Part shown: piece by piece, positions 1 through 11,700 of the stretch | Position numbering within the stretch: the stretch's first letter is position 1 | How the letters are laid out: each line of letters opens with the position of its first letter | NCBI RefSeq assembly: GCF_901000735.1 | Contig: NC_081542.1 | Location: forward strand, 27,605,093 to 27,669,092 | Length of the DNA: 64,000 nt | Source of the DNA: Corylus avellana | Taxonomy: Eukaryota; Streptophyta; Magnoliopsida; Fagales; Betulaceae | Reading direction: 5' to 3' | The notes under the pieces: generated by a model | What the model was told of the DNA's origin: nothing | The model's input: the letters and a program-made list of their open reading frames with translations, nothing else | Database searches by the model: none | Translations under genes and position numbers: made by a program

Positions 1-1779
1 CTAACTGCAAACTCCACAAACAATCTACATCCGTCTCTGTATTCCCTCGTACCCCTAGACTTTGTCATCCAACTCTTGTCCATTTTTATCTACGTACATA
101 AATTAGGAATAAATATATAAGACTTAAAAATTGCATACCTAAGTTCAAGCACATGCATGTATATAAACATAAACCGAAACCTAAATATTTGAACCACATT
201 AAAAATATAAACCTATATATTCTCATATAGGTTTAAATTGTTTATGTCCAAAAATATATACATATTCATGCGTATCTACATTCATCCGTACCGAAGGGTG
301 TATTTATAACCATTTTCTATTATAATTAATCTAGAAAAACCAAATAAAAAAAAAATACTTGATCCAAATTTAATCATTTTCTTTGGTGGAGACCCTAAAC
401 AAATTAATTCTAGCTAGGTTATTTTATAAGGTTGTTCTAGTACATCTACAAAGCTAGGTTCGTTATGAGGACCCTAAATACAATAAATATAGCTTAAATG
501 TCGTTAGACTTCGGCATTAATTAGTAGGTGATGACATGCATGGGTCATACAACTCTTTTGTTTGGTGTATTTATTTATTTTTTATATGATATATATAAAG
601 GTTAAAAGAATTTTGAGTGTCTTGCAAATATGGTAAATGCTTTCGTAATATATATTTTTGGTCCGAACGTTTCTTGGGTTATTGACACATTAGATTAATT
701 TCTTTCATATTAATCACAATTTTAACAAAATTCCAACTAGTTTTTAGGTAATATTAATTTTAATGCGTTATATTTCAACTTGAACAAGCTTATAAGTTCC
801 TCAAATTAACCAAAACTTTAATCCGTTTTGTATGGTTTTTTTTGTTTGAAAAAATAATATATGTGGGATAGAATGAAGTAAGAATCGAATTGAATATATT
901 TTGCAAGTGTTTTAGGTTATGTGTTTAATTATGATTAGATTTGTTAAAAAAACTCAAAACAAAAGTGTGAAAAAAAATAGTCTAAAAAACAAAGTCATGA
1001 CTTTTTACTTATTCATTTGAAGTCTCTCTAAGTTTGACAAGGATTGCACTTTTGCCAACTCTTTTTCCCGTTAAATCCATGTAATTCGGATTGAATCCTC
1101 GTGTGTGAATTTATAACTTACAAATTAATCCATAACGTTTATGGTTAAAAGAATATTAAAAAACACATTAACTTTGAATATTAATTAAACAAAGACTTAA
1201 ATTAAATCTCTATAAATATTATATGTCACCACGCACTACACGTACTTAATTAGAAGGTCAAACGATATTGAAATGAATGATAGATTAAAATTGACGTAAT
1301 ATGTTATAAATTCCTTACTAATAAGCCAACCTTTTCATTTAAACAAACCTACCAAAAAAAAAAAAAACAGAGCCACATTTAAAAAGCAATTATATTTTCA
1401 AACAAAAACCTACCTAGCATGAGAAACATCATTTTGCATGCATGTGCATGTCCAACGTACAATAAGTAATTAATTAATAGATATTCCAAAAAAGAAAAAA
1501 AATTTCACCTCATTTAGATGCTCACAAATACTCAATCCCGTACATTATTGAAACATCATGCGAATATATGACAAAATAAAACATAAAATTGATAAAACAA
1601 CACAATGTATATATATAATATATTCTGCAATATATATAAAATAATATTATAGATAATGCATATATTCTGCAATAATAGTTATAAAACAACACAATGCATA
1701 TATTCTGCAATAAAACAATATTATATATAAAATAAAACAATATTTATAGTTATAAAATAAAACAATATATATATATATA
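1..1779. other. AT-rich intergenic stretch, no gene seen
   Basis: I see no coding sequence with convincing composition in this stretch. It is strongly AT-rich. Between about 1580 and 1780 there is a short irregular repeat of ATAAAACAACACAATG-like and ATTCTGCAATA-like words ending in a TA-rich tract. The small open frames here are low-complexity and match no family I recognise. Confidence 0.6.
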
Positions 1780-2162
1780 CTTGCAGGAGAGATGGAGGAG
1801 ATTGGCGGAGCAGATTCGGTCGGAGAATCGCCGGAGACGGCAACAGCGAAGTGGAGGTGGCCGCCGGAAATGGGGAGTGAGCTAGCTAGAGAGAGTGGTA
1901 CGTACTGCGCGCCAGCAGAGAGATAGAGCTGATTACAGAGAAAATGAAGGAGGAGCTAGAAGAAAATGAGGAAGAGTGAGGGAGGAGATAGAAGAAAATG
2001 AAGAAGAAAAAATTGCAGGGGGGCTGGCGGGAGAGAAGAGACGAGTGATATGATGAAGCAGGGGAGAGAGGGAAAATCAAAAAAAATAAAAAAATAAAAA
2101 ATATCAGGGGGTAGGTGCGTGCGATGGGACGGCCAGCAGGCGCTGTCCTTCCCAAGGCACGC

Positions 2163-2204
2163 TCCTGACGTGCCACATAGGCACGTCAGGATTTCCTGAC
2201 GTGC
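2163..2204. repeat. short perfect hairpin plus third arm copy
   Basis: TCCTGACGTGCC (2163-2174) is followed after five bases by its exact reverse complement (2180-2191). A third partial copy of the first arm (TCCTGACGTGC) follows at 2194-2204. It lies at the end of a GC-richer stretch (about 1790-2200) that looks like a UTR or gene fragment. It could be the edge of a non-autonomous DNA transposon, but no matching opposite end was identified. Confidence 0.6.
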
Positions 2205-2371
2205 AATATATTAATATATATATTTTTTTAAATATCATGCATATATGCATGTTTACATGTTTATATGTTTATAATATAGTATTAATTATATTAATACTAA
2301 TATAATTTATGTTTTCCTGTTTTGTATTTCATTTGAGTTCCCATGTATTTGGTTTTATTTTGTGTACGTGA

Positions 2372-4387
2372 TGTAACATCCCCAGCCCGTTAAGGCTGAG
2401 TTTGCCACTTTTCTTCTTTTACAACAAAAGTTCTTACAAAGATCTATAAGGTCTATCAGAGTACTTGATTTTAAAAGATACAAAAAATGTATAAAACATT
2501 ATTCAAGAGATTTTATTACAAGCGAAATTAGAAACATTAAACTTTAGTTGCGGAATATCATATTATTATAATCACTGATATGAAAAGACTTTGAAAATTA
2601 ATAATTATTCCCATCCCCATTCCGGCCTCCTATTCCAGCATCATTTCTACCTGAAAACAAGAAATAAAACTGAATGAGCCCAAAGGGGGCCCAGCAAGTA
2701 AAATCCACAACCATAAATAGTTTTACTCCTTATTCTCAGTTTTGAAAATCGTTTTCGCAAATAAATATAATTCTAGCCATAATAATATCTGTATGTACGG
2801 TTGCATCTTCCGTAACATATACATACTATTACATCTAGTAATAGATCATCGTTGTAAATCATCTTTATAAATCATCATCATAATGCATCATTATAAATAA
2901 TCTTTGTAAATCATCTTAGCATATCTTCGTTGAAAATATAGTATCATTTTTCTCATAATAAGGCCCATGTACACTATTACCCCTGTGTACGAGGGTTGCG
3001 GGTCCTTGTGACCATGGCACTGAACTGTGGCCTCAGCCATGCCCGACCGTCAATTAACTCTTTTCTTGGTGCACTCAACGGTCTGTTGATGGAATACCAC
3101 CTTCTGGCATAGCCTCCTTCAGTGGTTTCGCCTCCATCCGAGTATCGGTACCGAACTCTCATCTTATCTTATCTTGGGGTCAAAAATACTCTCCTCCATA
3201 CATGTGCCCTCATTTCATAAACATTTATCTCATCTCTTGTACTTTTCTTTGTACTTCTTTTGATGCATCTTAGGGCAACATGTAGGAGGTTTTATCATCA
3301 TTTTTCTTTCTTATAATCATCATCATTTCTCAACTTTCTTTTCTTAAAATGGAAACTTTTCCAAATATAAACTTGTTGTGCTTAAAAAGCCTTTAAAGAA
3401 ATATAAGCTTTCTAAATAATTCTTTTAGAAATCCTTCATGCATGCAACATAACTTCATAATACGTAAATAAAATAATCATTTACAATTTACTAAAGAATG
3501 AATAAATAGCATGACATGAAGTAACTTTAGAAGAGGTAGTGAATTTACTTACCTCTAGACTGAAGCTAAAAGTGGTATGAAGGAATCCAGTTGCTCCAAT
3601 ATGACTAACACCACTAGTATATCTTTTGACACTAATTTCTAAAGTCCGCTATCTCTTGTGTTCTTTCTTTCTTGTAGCGCTTGGTCTCGCCCTTTCTCTC
3701 TCTGTTCTGAGTAAACACTCTTAGAAAGAAGAAAGACCGAGTAAAAAGCGGAAGAAGGAAGAATATATGCAAGAGATGGGAGAGGAGATGAGTTGTGAAA
3801 ATTGTGAAGGAGAAGAGTTCTATTTATAGGAGAAAATCAAACACTATTCTACCTTCAATTTACAATTATACCCTCATTTTACTATTTCACCTACCACCTA
3901 CTATTCCACCTACCACTTACTATTCTACCTACCACTTACTATTTCACCTACCACCTACTATTCCACCTACCACTTACTATTCTACCTACCACTTACTATT
4001 TCACCTACCACCTACTATTCCACCTACCACTTACTATTCTACCTACCACTTACTATTTCACCTACCACTTACTATTCCACCTACCACTTACTATTCTACC
4101 TACCAATTTCCAATTACCATTCATACAATATCATAAATTTCTCAAAAATTAACATCATTGCCTAATATGAATATAATCATAGCATCAAATTAATATCTCT
4201 AAAATAAGACTTTCAAAATCTGAGGTGCTACATATTTACTATTCTATTATTTCACCAATTACCATTCTCTAATTACCACTCTCATAAATTTCCCAAGAAT
4301 TAAAATCCTTAGCTACAATGGATATTAAAATAACATCATTATCAAAATAATCTATTTAAATAGCTTTGAAAATTCTGGGACACTACA
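2372..4387 (+). mobile_element. solo LTR, Gypsy-like, perfect 5-bp target duplication
   Basis: The block starts TGTAACATCC and ends GGACACTACA, the TG...CA ends expected of a plant LTR. It is flanked by the identical pentamer CGTGA at 2367-2371 and 4388-4392. No gag-pol sequence adjoins it, so it is best read as a solo LTR of about 2.0 kb left by recombination between two LTRs. Its last 100 bases occur twice in diverged form (about 4140-4232 and 4290-4387), an internal duplication. The start and end words resemble those of long-LTR plant chromoviruses, but without coding sequence the lineage is inference. A diverged reverse-oriented relative lies at 26702-27941. Confidence 0.82.
3889..4105. 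repeat. 19-bp minisatellite in a 57-bp higher-order array
   Basis: Units of 19 bases of the type CACCTACCACYTACTATTY are repeated head to tail, and three variant units recur together as a 57-bp super-unit. The array sits inside the solo LTR. The long open frame here exists only because 57 is divisible by three. Its repetitive Thr/Pro/Tyr product is not a credible protein. Confidence 0.85.
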
Positions 4388-4471
4388 CGTGAAGAGTGCA
4401 GTTAATCTTACAAACAACAATTTCATTTTAACGTGCATGGCTCAAACCTAAATGATATATAGCGTGCATGG

Positions 4472-4473
4472 TT

Positions 4474-4522
<49 letters not shown>
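4472..4522. repeat. compound (AT)n-(GT)n microsatellite
   Basis: An AT dinucleotide run passes directly into a GT run of more than ten repeats. Further AT runs follow around 4640-4660, 4690-4710 and 4730-4755. Confidence 0.9.
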
Positions 4523-4976
4523 CAAAACTTTAATATCATCGATCACCAATATTGTTACTTTAATTATTTTAATTAATGAGATACCAAATTTGGTATCTCA
4601 TAATTAAATGAACGAGATCGAGAAAAATGCATGTTATATATATATATCCTTTAGGTTAATTTGAACCATGCATGCACGTTAAATTAATGTTATATATATA
4701 TATATATATCCTTTTGCATGGTTTTGCTATATATATATATATATATATATATACGGTATCTCGAGTAAAACATGGCTAACAGTCGGAAATTAATATATAT
4801 ATATATTTTTTTAAGTTTTGAATGTTGAAATGGGTTACGGTGTTATAAAAGAAAAGTATTAAAGTACTGGCCGGTGTTTGTTTTCTAAAAATTAAATTTA
4901 TTGAATGTTAATTGGGATCGATCATATTGTACAATATTAAATTAACCTGATAATGTTGGGATCATATATATATATA

Positions 4977-5076
4977 NNNNNNNNNNNNNNNNNNNNNNNN
5001 NNNNNNNNNNNNNNNNNNNNNNNNNNNNNNNNNNNNNNNNNNNNNNNNNNNNNNNNNNNNNNNNNNNNNNNNNNNN
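4977..5076. other. assembly gap (100 N)
   Basis: There are exactly 100 N, the conventional placeholder for a gap of unknown size. An AT repeat lies to the left and an inverted Copia gag fragment to the right, so a collapsed repeat is likely. Confidence 0.95.
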
Positions 5077-5269
5077 AGTTATTCCAAATCCCAGAACTGA
5101 ACCTGTACAATCCGCAACAATTGTCAATCTTGAATTCCTGCTATGGACTCAAAAGGATCAAATGATCCTCAGCATTTTGATCATTTGATCCTTTTGAGTC
5201 CATAGCAGGAATTTGGGATTGACAATTGTTGCGAATTCTCCAGGTTCAGTGTTGGGATTTGGAATAACT
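5077..5269. repeat. imperfect 91-bp inverted repeat beside a gap
   Basis: The left arm 5077-5167 is the reverse complement of 5179-5269 with about eight mismatches, separated by an 11-base loop. Both arms carry the same Copia gag segment, read on the plus strand in the left arm and on the minus strand in the right. The mismatches argue against a simple read-through artefact. Confidence 0.85.
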
Positions 5270-5770
5270 TGTTGTGGAACCCGTTGAAGGACAGTGATAA
5301 GCGTCTTGGCCATTGAGGTTTGCCAAGATTTGGGTTTTCCAGGATGTGTAATTATCCTTGTTGAGTTTGATATAAAGGGTATGGTTCATGTTTGGTATGG
5401 TAAAAATAGGGGGTGGATTGGTAGGAGGTGGAATATTGGTAGGAGATGAAATGGTTGGAATCACGTTGGGATGGGAAGCGTGGGAGGCATGGTGGTAGAG
5501 ATGACATTGTGTGTGGAGGAGTCGGTTGAATTGGCTGGAATTTCCATGGAGGCAAAAAGAAGTTAGTCTAATTTTTGCTTTGATACCATAAAAGATTGCT
5601 AAAACAATAGGCTAAAGTTGATAATGCTCAAGTACCACTTAATGTGGCTTTCATTAATATATATAGGATTTACACGAAGTCTAGATAATCATGTAAAGGA
5701 TAACAATTTACAGGTAGAAACCTATTGTAAGTTATTATATACTAAGATATACACTGCATGAGAACTCTTA
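5179..5770 (-). mobile_element. 5' end of a Copia element: LTR edge, PBS, start of gag
   Basis: Read on the minus strand, a tRNA-Met-type primer binding site (TGGTATCAAAGC, 5588-5577) follows a presumptive LTR end near 5590. A gag start codon is at 5547. The gag N-terminus contains the hallmark NMNHTLYIKLNKDNYTSWK region, found at the start of many plant Copia gag proteins, but a one-base frameshift separates it from the start codon. The coding sequence runs into the inverted repeat and then the gap. The outer LTR edge near 5770 is a guess. Confidence 0.65.
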
Positions 5771-6464
5771 TCTCACATGAAAGGACTTGCAACTTACAAT
5801 GGCAGACTGGGCACAACCACAACCAATCAAAACTGATGAAGTTCTTGGATCAATTTAACATTCTAAATATTTTAAGAAACAAAATCAGGGGTCAAATTAA
5901 AATATTAGAAAATTATGGTAAAAGGGATGAGGTGGGGATCGAGAAGAACCTATATGTCCAAGACTTATCATGCAAAACAAAAAAGAAAAAAACAAAAACA
6001 AAAAAAATTAATAAATTAATGAAATTTTAATGGGATTAAATTTAAAAATTTTTAAAGTCTTCAGAAAATTTTCAAATTTCCCCAACAATTACTTTGAGAA
6101 AGAAAATCTAAGATTGTTTTAAAATATTAGGGAAAGATTGTAAAAGGGTTAGGCGGAAATCAAGAAGATTTTAAGAGAGAGCGAGTTTATTTAATAAATT
6201 AAAGTGAGTTTAAAAGAGAAGTAAAGAAAAAACTGCTCTTTGTTTTGCTGTTTATTTTTCGCATCAGTAAAATAAAATCAGCCACCACTCTCCTCTAAAA
6301 GACTTTTCTATAAGAATTCTATATCACCAAAATTCATCTCAGATTTTCTCAACCATGAATCTTTATATAATAAACATCACTTCTCAATCTTTGCACCAAG
6401 AGTTGGTGTCTATATGTGTGTGCATACAAAATGGAAACAAAGATTTGTGTTTTGCGAGACAAGA
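5771..6464. other. intergenic, nothing recognised
   Basis: AT-rich DNA without recognisable coding sequence. An open frame at 5758-6030 ends in a poly-lysine run encoded by an A-rich tract and is unlikely to be real. The expected last exon of MED19 was looked for here and not found. Confidence 0.5.
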
Positions 6465-7629
6465 TTTTTTTTTTTTTGATGAATGAATACTTCATTACCA
6501 AAACCACACGATTACATCACTTCAGTAAAAACTGAAACACACATACTGCAGAAGACACCAAAACAAGTACACAGAAAGCAACCAGCAAAACAATTACTGC
6601 AAAAACCAAAAATATGCAGAAACAGCTAACTAAAAAAAAAAAAAAAAACTAGCAACAATTCCTATACCAATAACTCTTCATTGATACTCCAGATCCAGCA
6701 GAGTTCAAAATTCTCATAACATCTTTTAAAACTCCCCTTCCCCCAAATCCTGGTTCTGATTTCCCAAAAACCGTTTGCATAATTTGCTCTTCTGTTTTGG
6801 GCCGGTTCCATACTTTCATTCATCATGAGCACACCAATATTGTATAATGATGCACAAAGCACCAATCGACAAATATTGGCTTTCAAGGCCTCATTCCTCC
6901 ACTCCTGCACAGCACAGTGGAGAACATCCTCCCATTCTGTCCAAGGAAGAGCAACAGTACACCTAGCCATACATTCTTTCCAAATTCTGGCTCTAAAGCC
7001 ACATTTGAAAAACATATGTTCTCTAGATTCCATTTCACTCCTACAAAACAAACAAACAACGACCCCTTTATAGCCTCATTTGATTAATCGATCACCCTTT
7101 CTCAGACGATTCTTAATTGCCAACCACATAATGAAGGGATGCTTGGGTATTGCTAGCAGGAACCAAATTACCTTCCACCAGTCAACAATAGGGCTATTCA
7201 CTCTAATTGCATTCCAATTTTCATGACTAGCATATCTCCCATTTTTGGAAAGCAACCAAACTGGCCAATCCTCTGTTCCTAACAGAATTCAGGCAATCTC
7301 ATTTGAATTCCCACCAGTTCTTCAGATCTGGCAGGCCGCCACAGCCACAAACCATTGTGTAACACACTCCAAAGTTTAGCATCAATATGGCTACAAGCAT
7401 CATAAATCACACGATATCCACACTTTTCAATGACGACACCTGTGGGATGCCACCAATCCAACCATAAGAAAATATCCTTTCCATTGCCAACCTCAAATTT
7501 TATATAATGTCTAGCCTTATCACACAATTTTAACAGCTTACGCCAACTCCACAAGCTAGTTGGAGATATGCCAACTGACCAGAAGCTCTTCCCTTTTAAT
7601 TGTTCTTTTTTTTTTTCGCTTGGTACCAA
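6465..7629 (-). mobile_element. LINE (non-LTR retrotransposon) 3' fragment
   Basis: On the minus strand the fragment ends in a poly(A) tail (T-run at 6465-6477). It encodes two pieces of a LINE polyprotein C-terminus. Frame 7629-7279 has the tryptophan-rich WxVGxG/WLDWWHP-type region. Frame 7051-6662 has the zinc-binding motif of the reverse-transcriptase C-terminus (CRSEMESREHMFFKC, then W). The frames are separated by stops and frameshifts, and the endonuclease and RT core are absent, so it is 5'-truncated and dead. It lies immediately downstream of the surviving MED19 exons. Confidence 0.8.
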
Positions 7630-7950
7630 AACTTGATTGTTTGTGGCTGAATGATCATTTTCTTTGCGTTGTTTCTGCAGAAACTGTAGAGAATAAGCTT
7701 TGCTTATCAGTGCTATCCATTTGGGGGCTGCATACCTTTTTTCTTATGATTTCATTAGTTTTGTGTATTTTCACCCTAGAAAATGAAGGACAATTTAGTT
7801 TTAATCTGTTTTACACACACATATATATATTGGTTGCTCTTTAACTCATGCACCAGATGCAATTTGAACGCACAACCTTAACCACCACAGTACTTATAGG
7901 GGGTGGAAGTGCCATTAGGCTCAAAGGCTACTGAATTATATATGAACAGT

Positions 7951-8017
7951 ATACCTTTGTATTGCTTATCACATTGAATGCTTGGCAATTATAAATCGAT
8001 AAGCAATATGAAGGTAT
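7951..8017. repeat. short inverted repeat (20-bp arms)
   Basis: Arms 7951-7970 and 7998-8017 are complementary at 18 of 20 positions, around a 27-base loop. It may be a very small MITE. No target duplication is evident. Confidence 0.6.
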
Positions 8018-8445
8018 AGTTTACACTTCCAAAGTAGAATTATCAACTCGGTTAAGGTTTATAAATCTATTATCTAGGTTTCTTAAAATGCTTAAAACAT
8101 TTTAATAGATGCAGCACATGTAAATCCAATAGTTTTACTGAGATAACCTAAATAAATAAATAAAAAAAAAAAAGGGGAGTTGTTCATTGCCCCAACTCAA
8201 GAAAAATCCTAGATCCAATGCATAAAACTATGCTACCATTCAAGGTTTAAGCTTAAGGCTGCATTTTTCGGCTTAAAATTAATTGCGGAATAGGCTTCTT
8301 ATTTTTTATTTTTGTAACAATCCCCTGGCTACCTCTTTATTAATTAATTATTACATGTGCACAATAGAACGATCAATAGAAAATAAATTATAGATTGCAT
8401 TCAAAAGTTGGTGCTTCTTTAAAAGTGGGGAATGTAAGAACCGAA

Positions 8446-8580
8446 CCAGACTGTAGGAGTTGGCCTCTCAACAGGAAGACACTAGATTTAATTTAATGAG
8501 GATATGCACCCCACCAGACTGTAGGAGTTGGCCTCTCAACAGGAAGACACTAGATTTAATTTAATGAGGATATGAACCCC
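8446..8580. repeat. 68-bp tandem duplication
   Basis: A segment beginning CCAGACTGTAGGAGTTGG at 8446 is repeated almost identically from 8514, a period of 68 bases. It lies just downstream of the third MED19 coding exon. Confidence 0.9.
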
Positions 8581-8738
8581 CCCCCCACCAACACATACAC
8601 ACAAAAAACAGTGGCTCATAATGTAATATGATCCCATACTTTATCACCTAAGAGAAAATGTTTCATCCAAAAAGAGTAGGAAGATTGATTGAAGTCAATG
8701 CATTCATGATATGACAAGAAAAGAGATGATATGGAAAC

Positions 8739-11700
8739 CTTGTCCTGCTGTTTCGAATCATGACGCTTATTTCTATTCTTGTCCTTATCATCACTTCCAT
8801 CTTTGTGGCGGTGTTTGTGCTTCCTATGATCCTTGTCCTTCTTCTTGTCTCTGTTTTTATGCTTTTTATGTTTCCTCTCCTTGTCTCTGGAGTCACTATT
8901 TGACTTCACCACTGCAGTAGAGATCCCCTTCTCAGCCTGTTCACACCATACAAAATTACACAATTATGTCACTGAATTCACACAAGAATGGCTCAAGTCA
9001 GAAAGTTAATGTAATCATCCAGCTCAAGGCAATCACAGAGGAAAACCAAAATTTTAGGTAAGAGAAAGACAAGGTTGGATTATAGAATACAGTTACAAAT
9101 GTAGAATTGGTCTTACAGCAGGCAGGTAGACAGGAGTTGTCTCTCTCATCTGAAAGGCCTCGCTGAGCACATCCAAATCAAAAGCATGTATATGTGTATT
9201 TCTCTGTCTACTATATGGAATATTCAGAAAGAGCTGATCCAGTTCCATCCCCTCTCCTTTCCTGATTTCCGTGTCTCCCACCACATTGTTTAGATAGTGA
9301 GTCTGCGATATTGACAAAGGAAGTGACTTCTTGCAAAAGAATTCATGATGAGGCCAAAGCTTGAACTGATTTATGAGATCAACAGCACCACCAAGTTCCC
9401 TAGGCCCTGATTATTAAGAAAGGGCCCTTGGTTATATGAAATCTAAATGAAAACTGAACTTTATAAAGGGAAGGAAAATTGGAAGGGGGAATAAAGAAAA
9501 TACAAAACTCCTCCAGTAGCATGATTCCTAATAGCTAGTCCCTTACAAAACCATCAAGAAAACAAATTTTCATGAACTCCTATGACCATTTAGAAAAAAG
9601 TTAACTAGGGCTGTAAGAAAGGCTTGTCTTAAGCCATTAAGGTCACTCCACTAGGACCACAGTGGCTGCCCTCCAAACCATTGCATTCTTTAAGCCTTTT
9701 CTTGATTTCTTTCCCTTTTTTCTGTTTTTCTGATAAGTAACTGGCTGACTCAGTCATTTATACAGGCTACCATTACAGAATGAAAAAATCCCCATTCCCC
9801 ACAATACTTGACCATTTTATTTTCCTCGTGTATAGAAGGAAAAAATATCATCAAAGACTAAGCATAAAGAATGAAAACTGGAATCATAATAAACCATCAA
9901 TTAATAAGCAAAAGACAAGGACACATTCACAAAAAAATTCTAATATGTTTGAGTTGTTGACTTCTCAAGGCTTCCAAGTTCCAAGTGATCATTTCACGAT
10001 CAGAAGGGTTAAGTGAAGCTCAAATTGCTATATCACTGTGTTTAAACCTCACGAGACACTCTTTCCAGCGTGAAGCTCTAATGAACAGTGACTCAGAAAA
10101 CTTGAAGGATTCTGAGAAATAAAAATAAATAAACAAATAGATAATGTACACCAATATATAAAGGCAAGGGCATTGTTTTGTATCTCACTGAGAGACACAA
10201 AGCCTTCCATTGTTTCTCAAGTATATCAATTACCTAGAATTAGGCTCCTCGACAAGACAGTTACAAAGGAGTAAAATAAGAAGAAAAGGCAAAATGATAA
10301 AGATAGAAAAGTTTCGAAAAACTATTCAACATAGCTACTCCAGAGAAAACATCAACCAGCAGATGGTGCGTCACCAAGTCATTGGAACAGCCATGGGTCA
10401 GTAGGTCATACCATCATGTTAAAAGTAGTCTAATGCTAAAATAACCAAAAATAATCAAAATCATGTAAGTTGTAGTGAGAACAAAGAAAGCCTAATGGCT
10501 AGCTAGGACTGCATTCAAACCACTTTTCAGCACCTCCTAACACCAACCTTTCTGTCTAAATTGTTATTGGTTTAATCCAAATCAGCTTTCCTACCAGTTT
10601 TAGCTAAAACCCGTGGTTGGTACTTACATTCTACTATTACATTATTCACGGTTCTTAAAACTATATTTTCATATTTACATTCTAAAACTATATATATATA
10701 AGCAAACAATACTATCACAACCCAACCCTATCCAGTTCTCTGTGAAGCTATGTTTGGGTTTTCAAAATACTATGGTTCCGTTTGTTAATGTTTTTTAGAG
10801 GATATTTTTTGTTTTTTGTTTGAAAATGTATTAAAATTTGACATAAAGATGAAAATAGTTTTGAAAAAAAAAAAAAAAAAGGGAAAATGAAAAAACGTTA
10901 ACAAACAAAGCATGTGTCTTCCTCAGCCTCTAATGATAGTAGTCCAAGTTATTTGGCTCTCCTGAGTCTCTGTCCCCTATAACTGTAATTTTTTTAAAAC
11001 AATTTACAATTGGAACTGGGAATCTAGGGTTCAATAAGTAAATGCAAGTAACCATGTTGTATGTGTACATGAGCAATTTAAGATTTTCCCTCTTTTGTTA
11101 ATGCAAGAAAATCCTTTTTTACTGAATGACTAAAAATGAGACTTTTTTTATTAAGAAATGATATTAGTAGACTCTCATACAACTATCATACAACTATGAT
11201 GATCTGGCAGTGAATATTAACTCAGTCGACTGCAATACACTCAGTCAACCGAGTTATATGATGTGGCAAAACCAACTCGTGACACGTGGCAGGCTAACTC
11301 AGGTTTCGAGTGACACGTGGCATGACATGGCATCGTACATGATTTGATGACATGGCATGCTAACGTGGCACTTGACACGGTTTTGCTGGTGTGGCATGCT
11401 AAAATAACATCTGACTGACACGTTGTATGACATGGCACTGTACATGTTTTGCTGACATGGCACTGTAAGCGGTTTTGCTAGCATGGCATCTAATTTGACA
11501 CAGCCTTGGACACATTTTGCTGACATGGTGCCATGTGCGGTTTTGCCTTCATGGTAGTGCTGACTTGGCATGTTGAAATGTCACCCGAATGACACATGGC
11601 AAGCTCACGTGGCAGGCTCAAACACTTCATGTTGTTCATATGGCAGCCTCCAAAGATCAAGCCCCAAATCTCAATCTATTAACATTTATTTTTTATTTTT

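Noticed and set aside
1886..2176. Minus-strand open frame of 96 residues
   Set aside because: The composition is Phe/Ser low-complexity from a purine-rich tract, with no recognisable domain.
3889..4105. Regular short repeats that might suggest a CRISPR array
   Set aside because: The repeats are contiguous 19-mers without unique spacers, in a plant nuclear genome.
3795..4136. Open frame of 113 residues with Thr/Pro/Tyr repeats
   Set aside because: It is a by-product of a 57-bp minisatellite whose period is divisible by three. It has no start context or homology.
4942..5165. Open frames running through the N gap
   Set aside because: They consist mostly of unknown residues and are artefacts of the gap.
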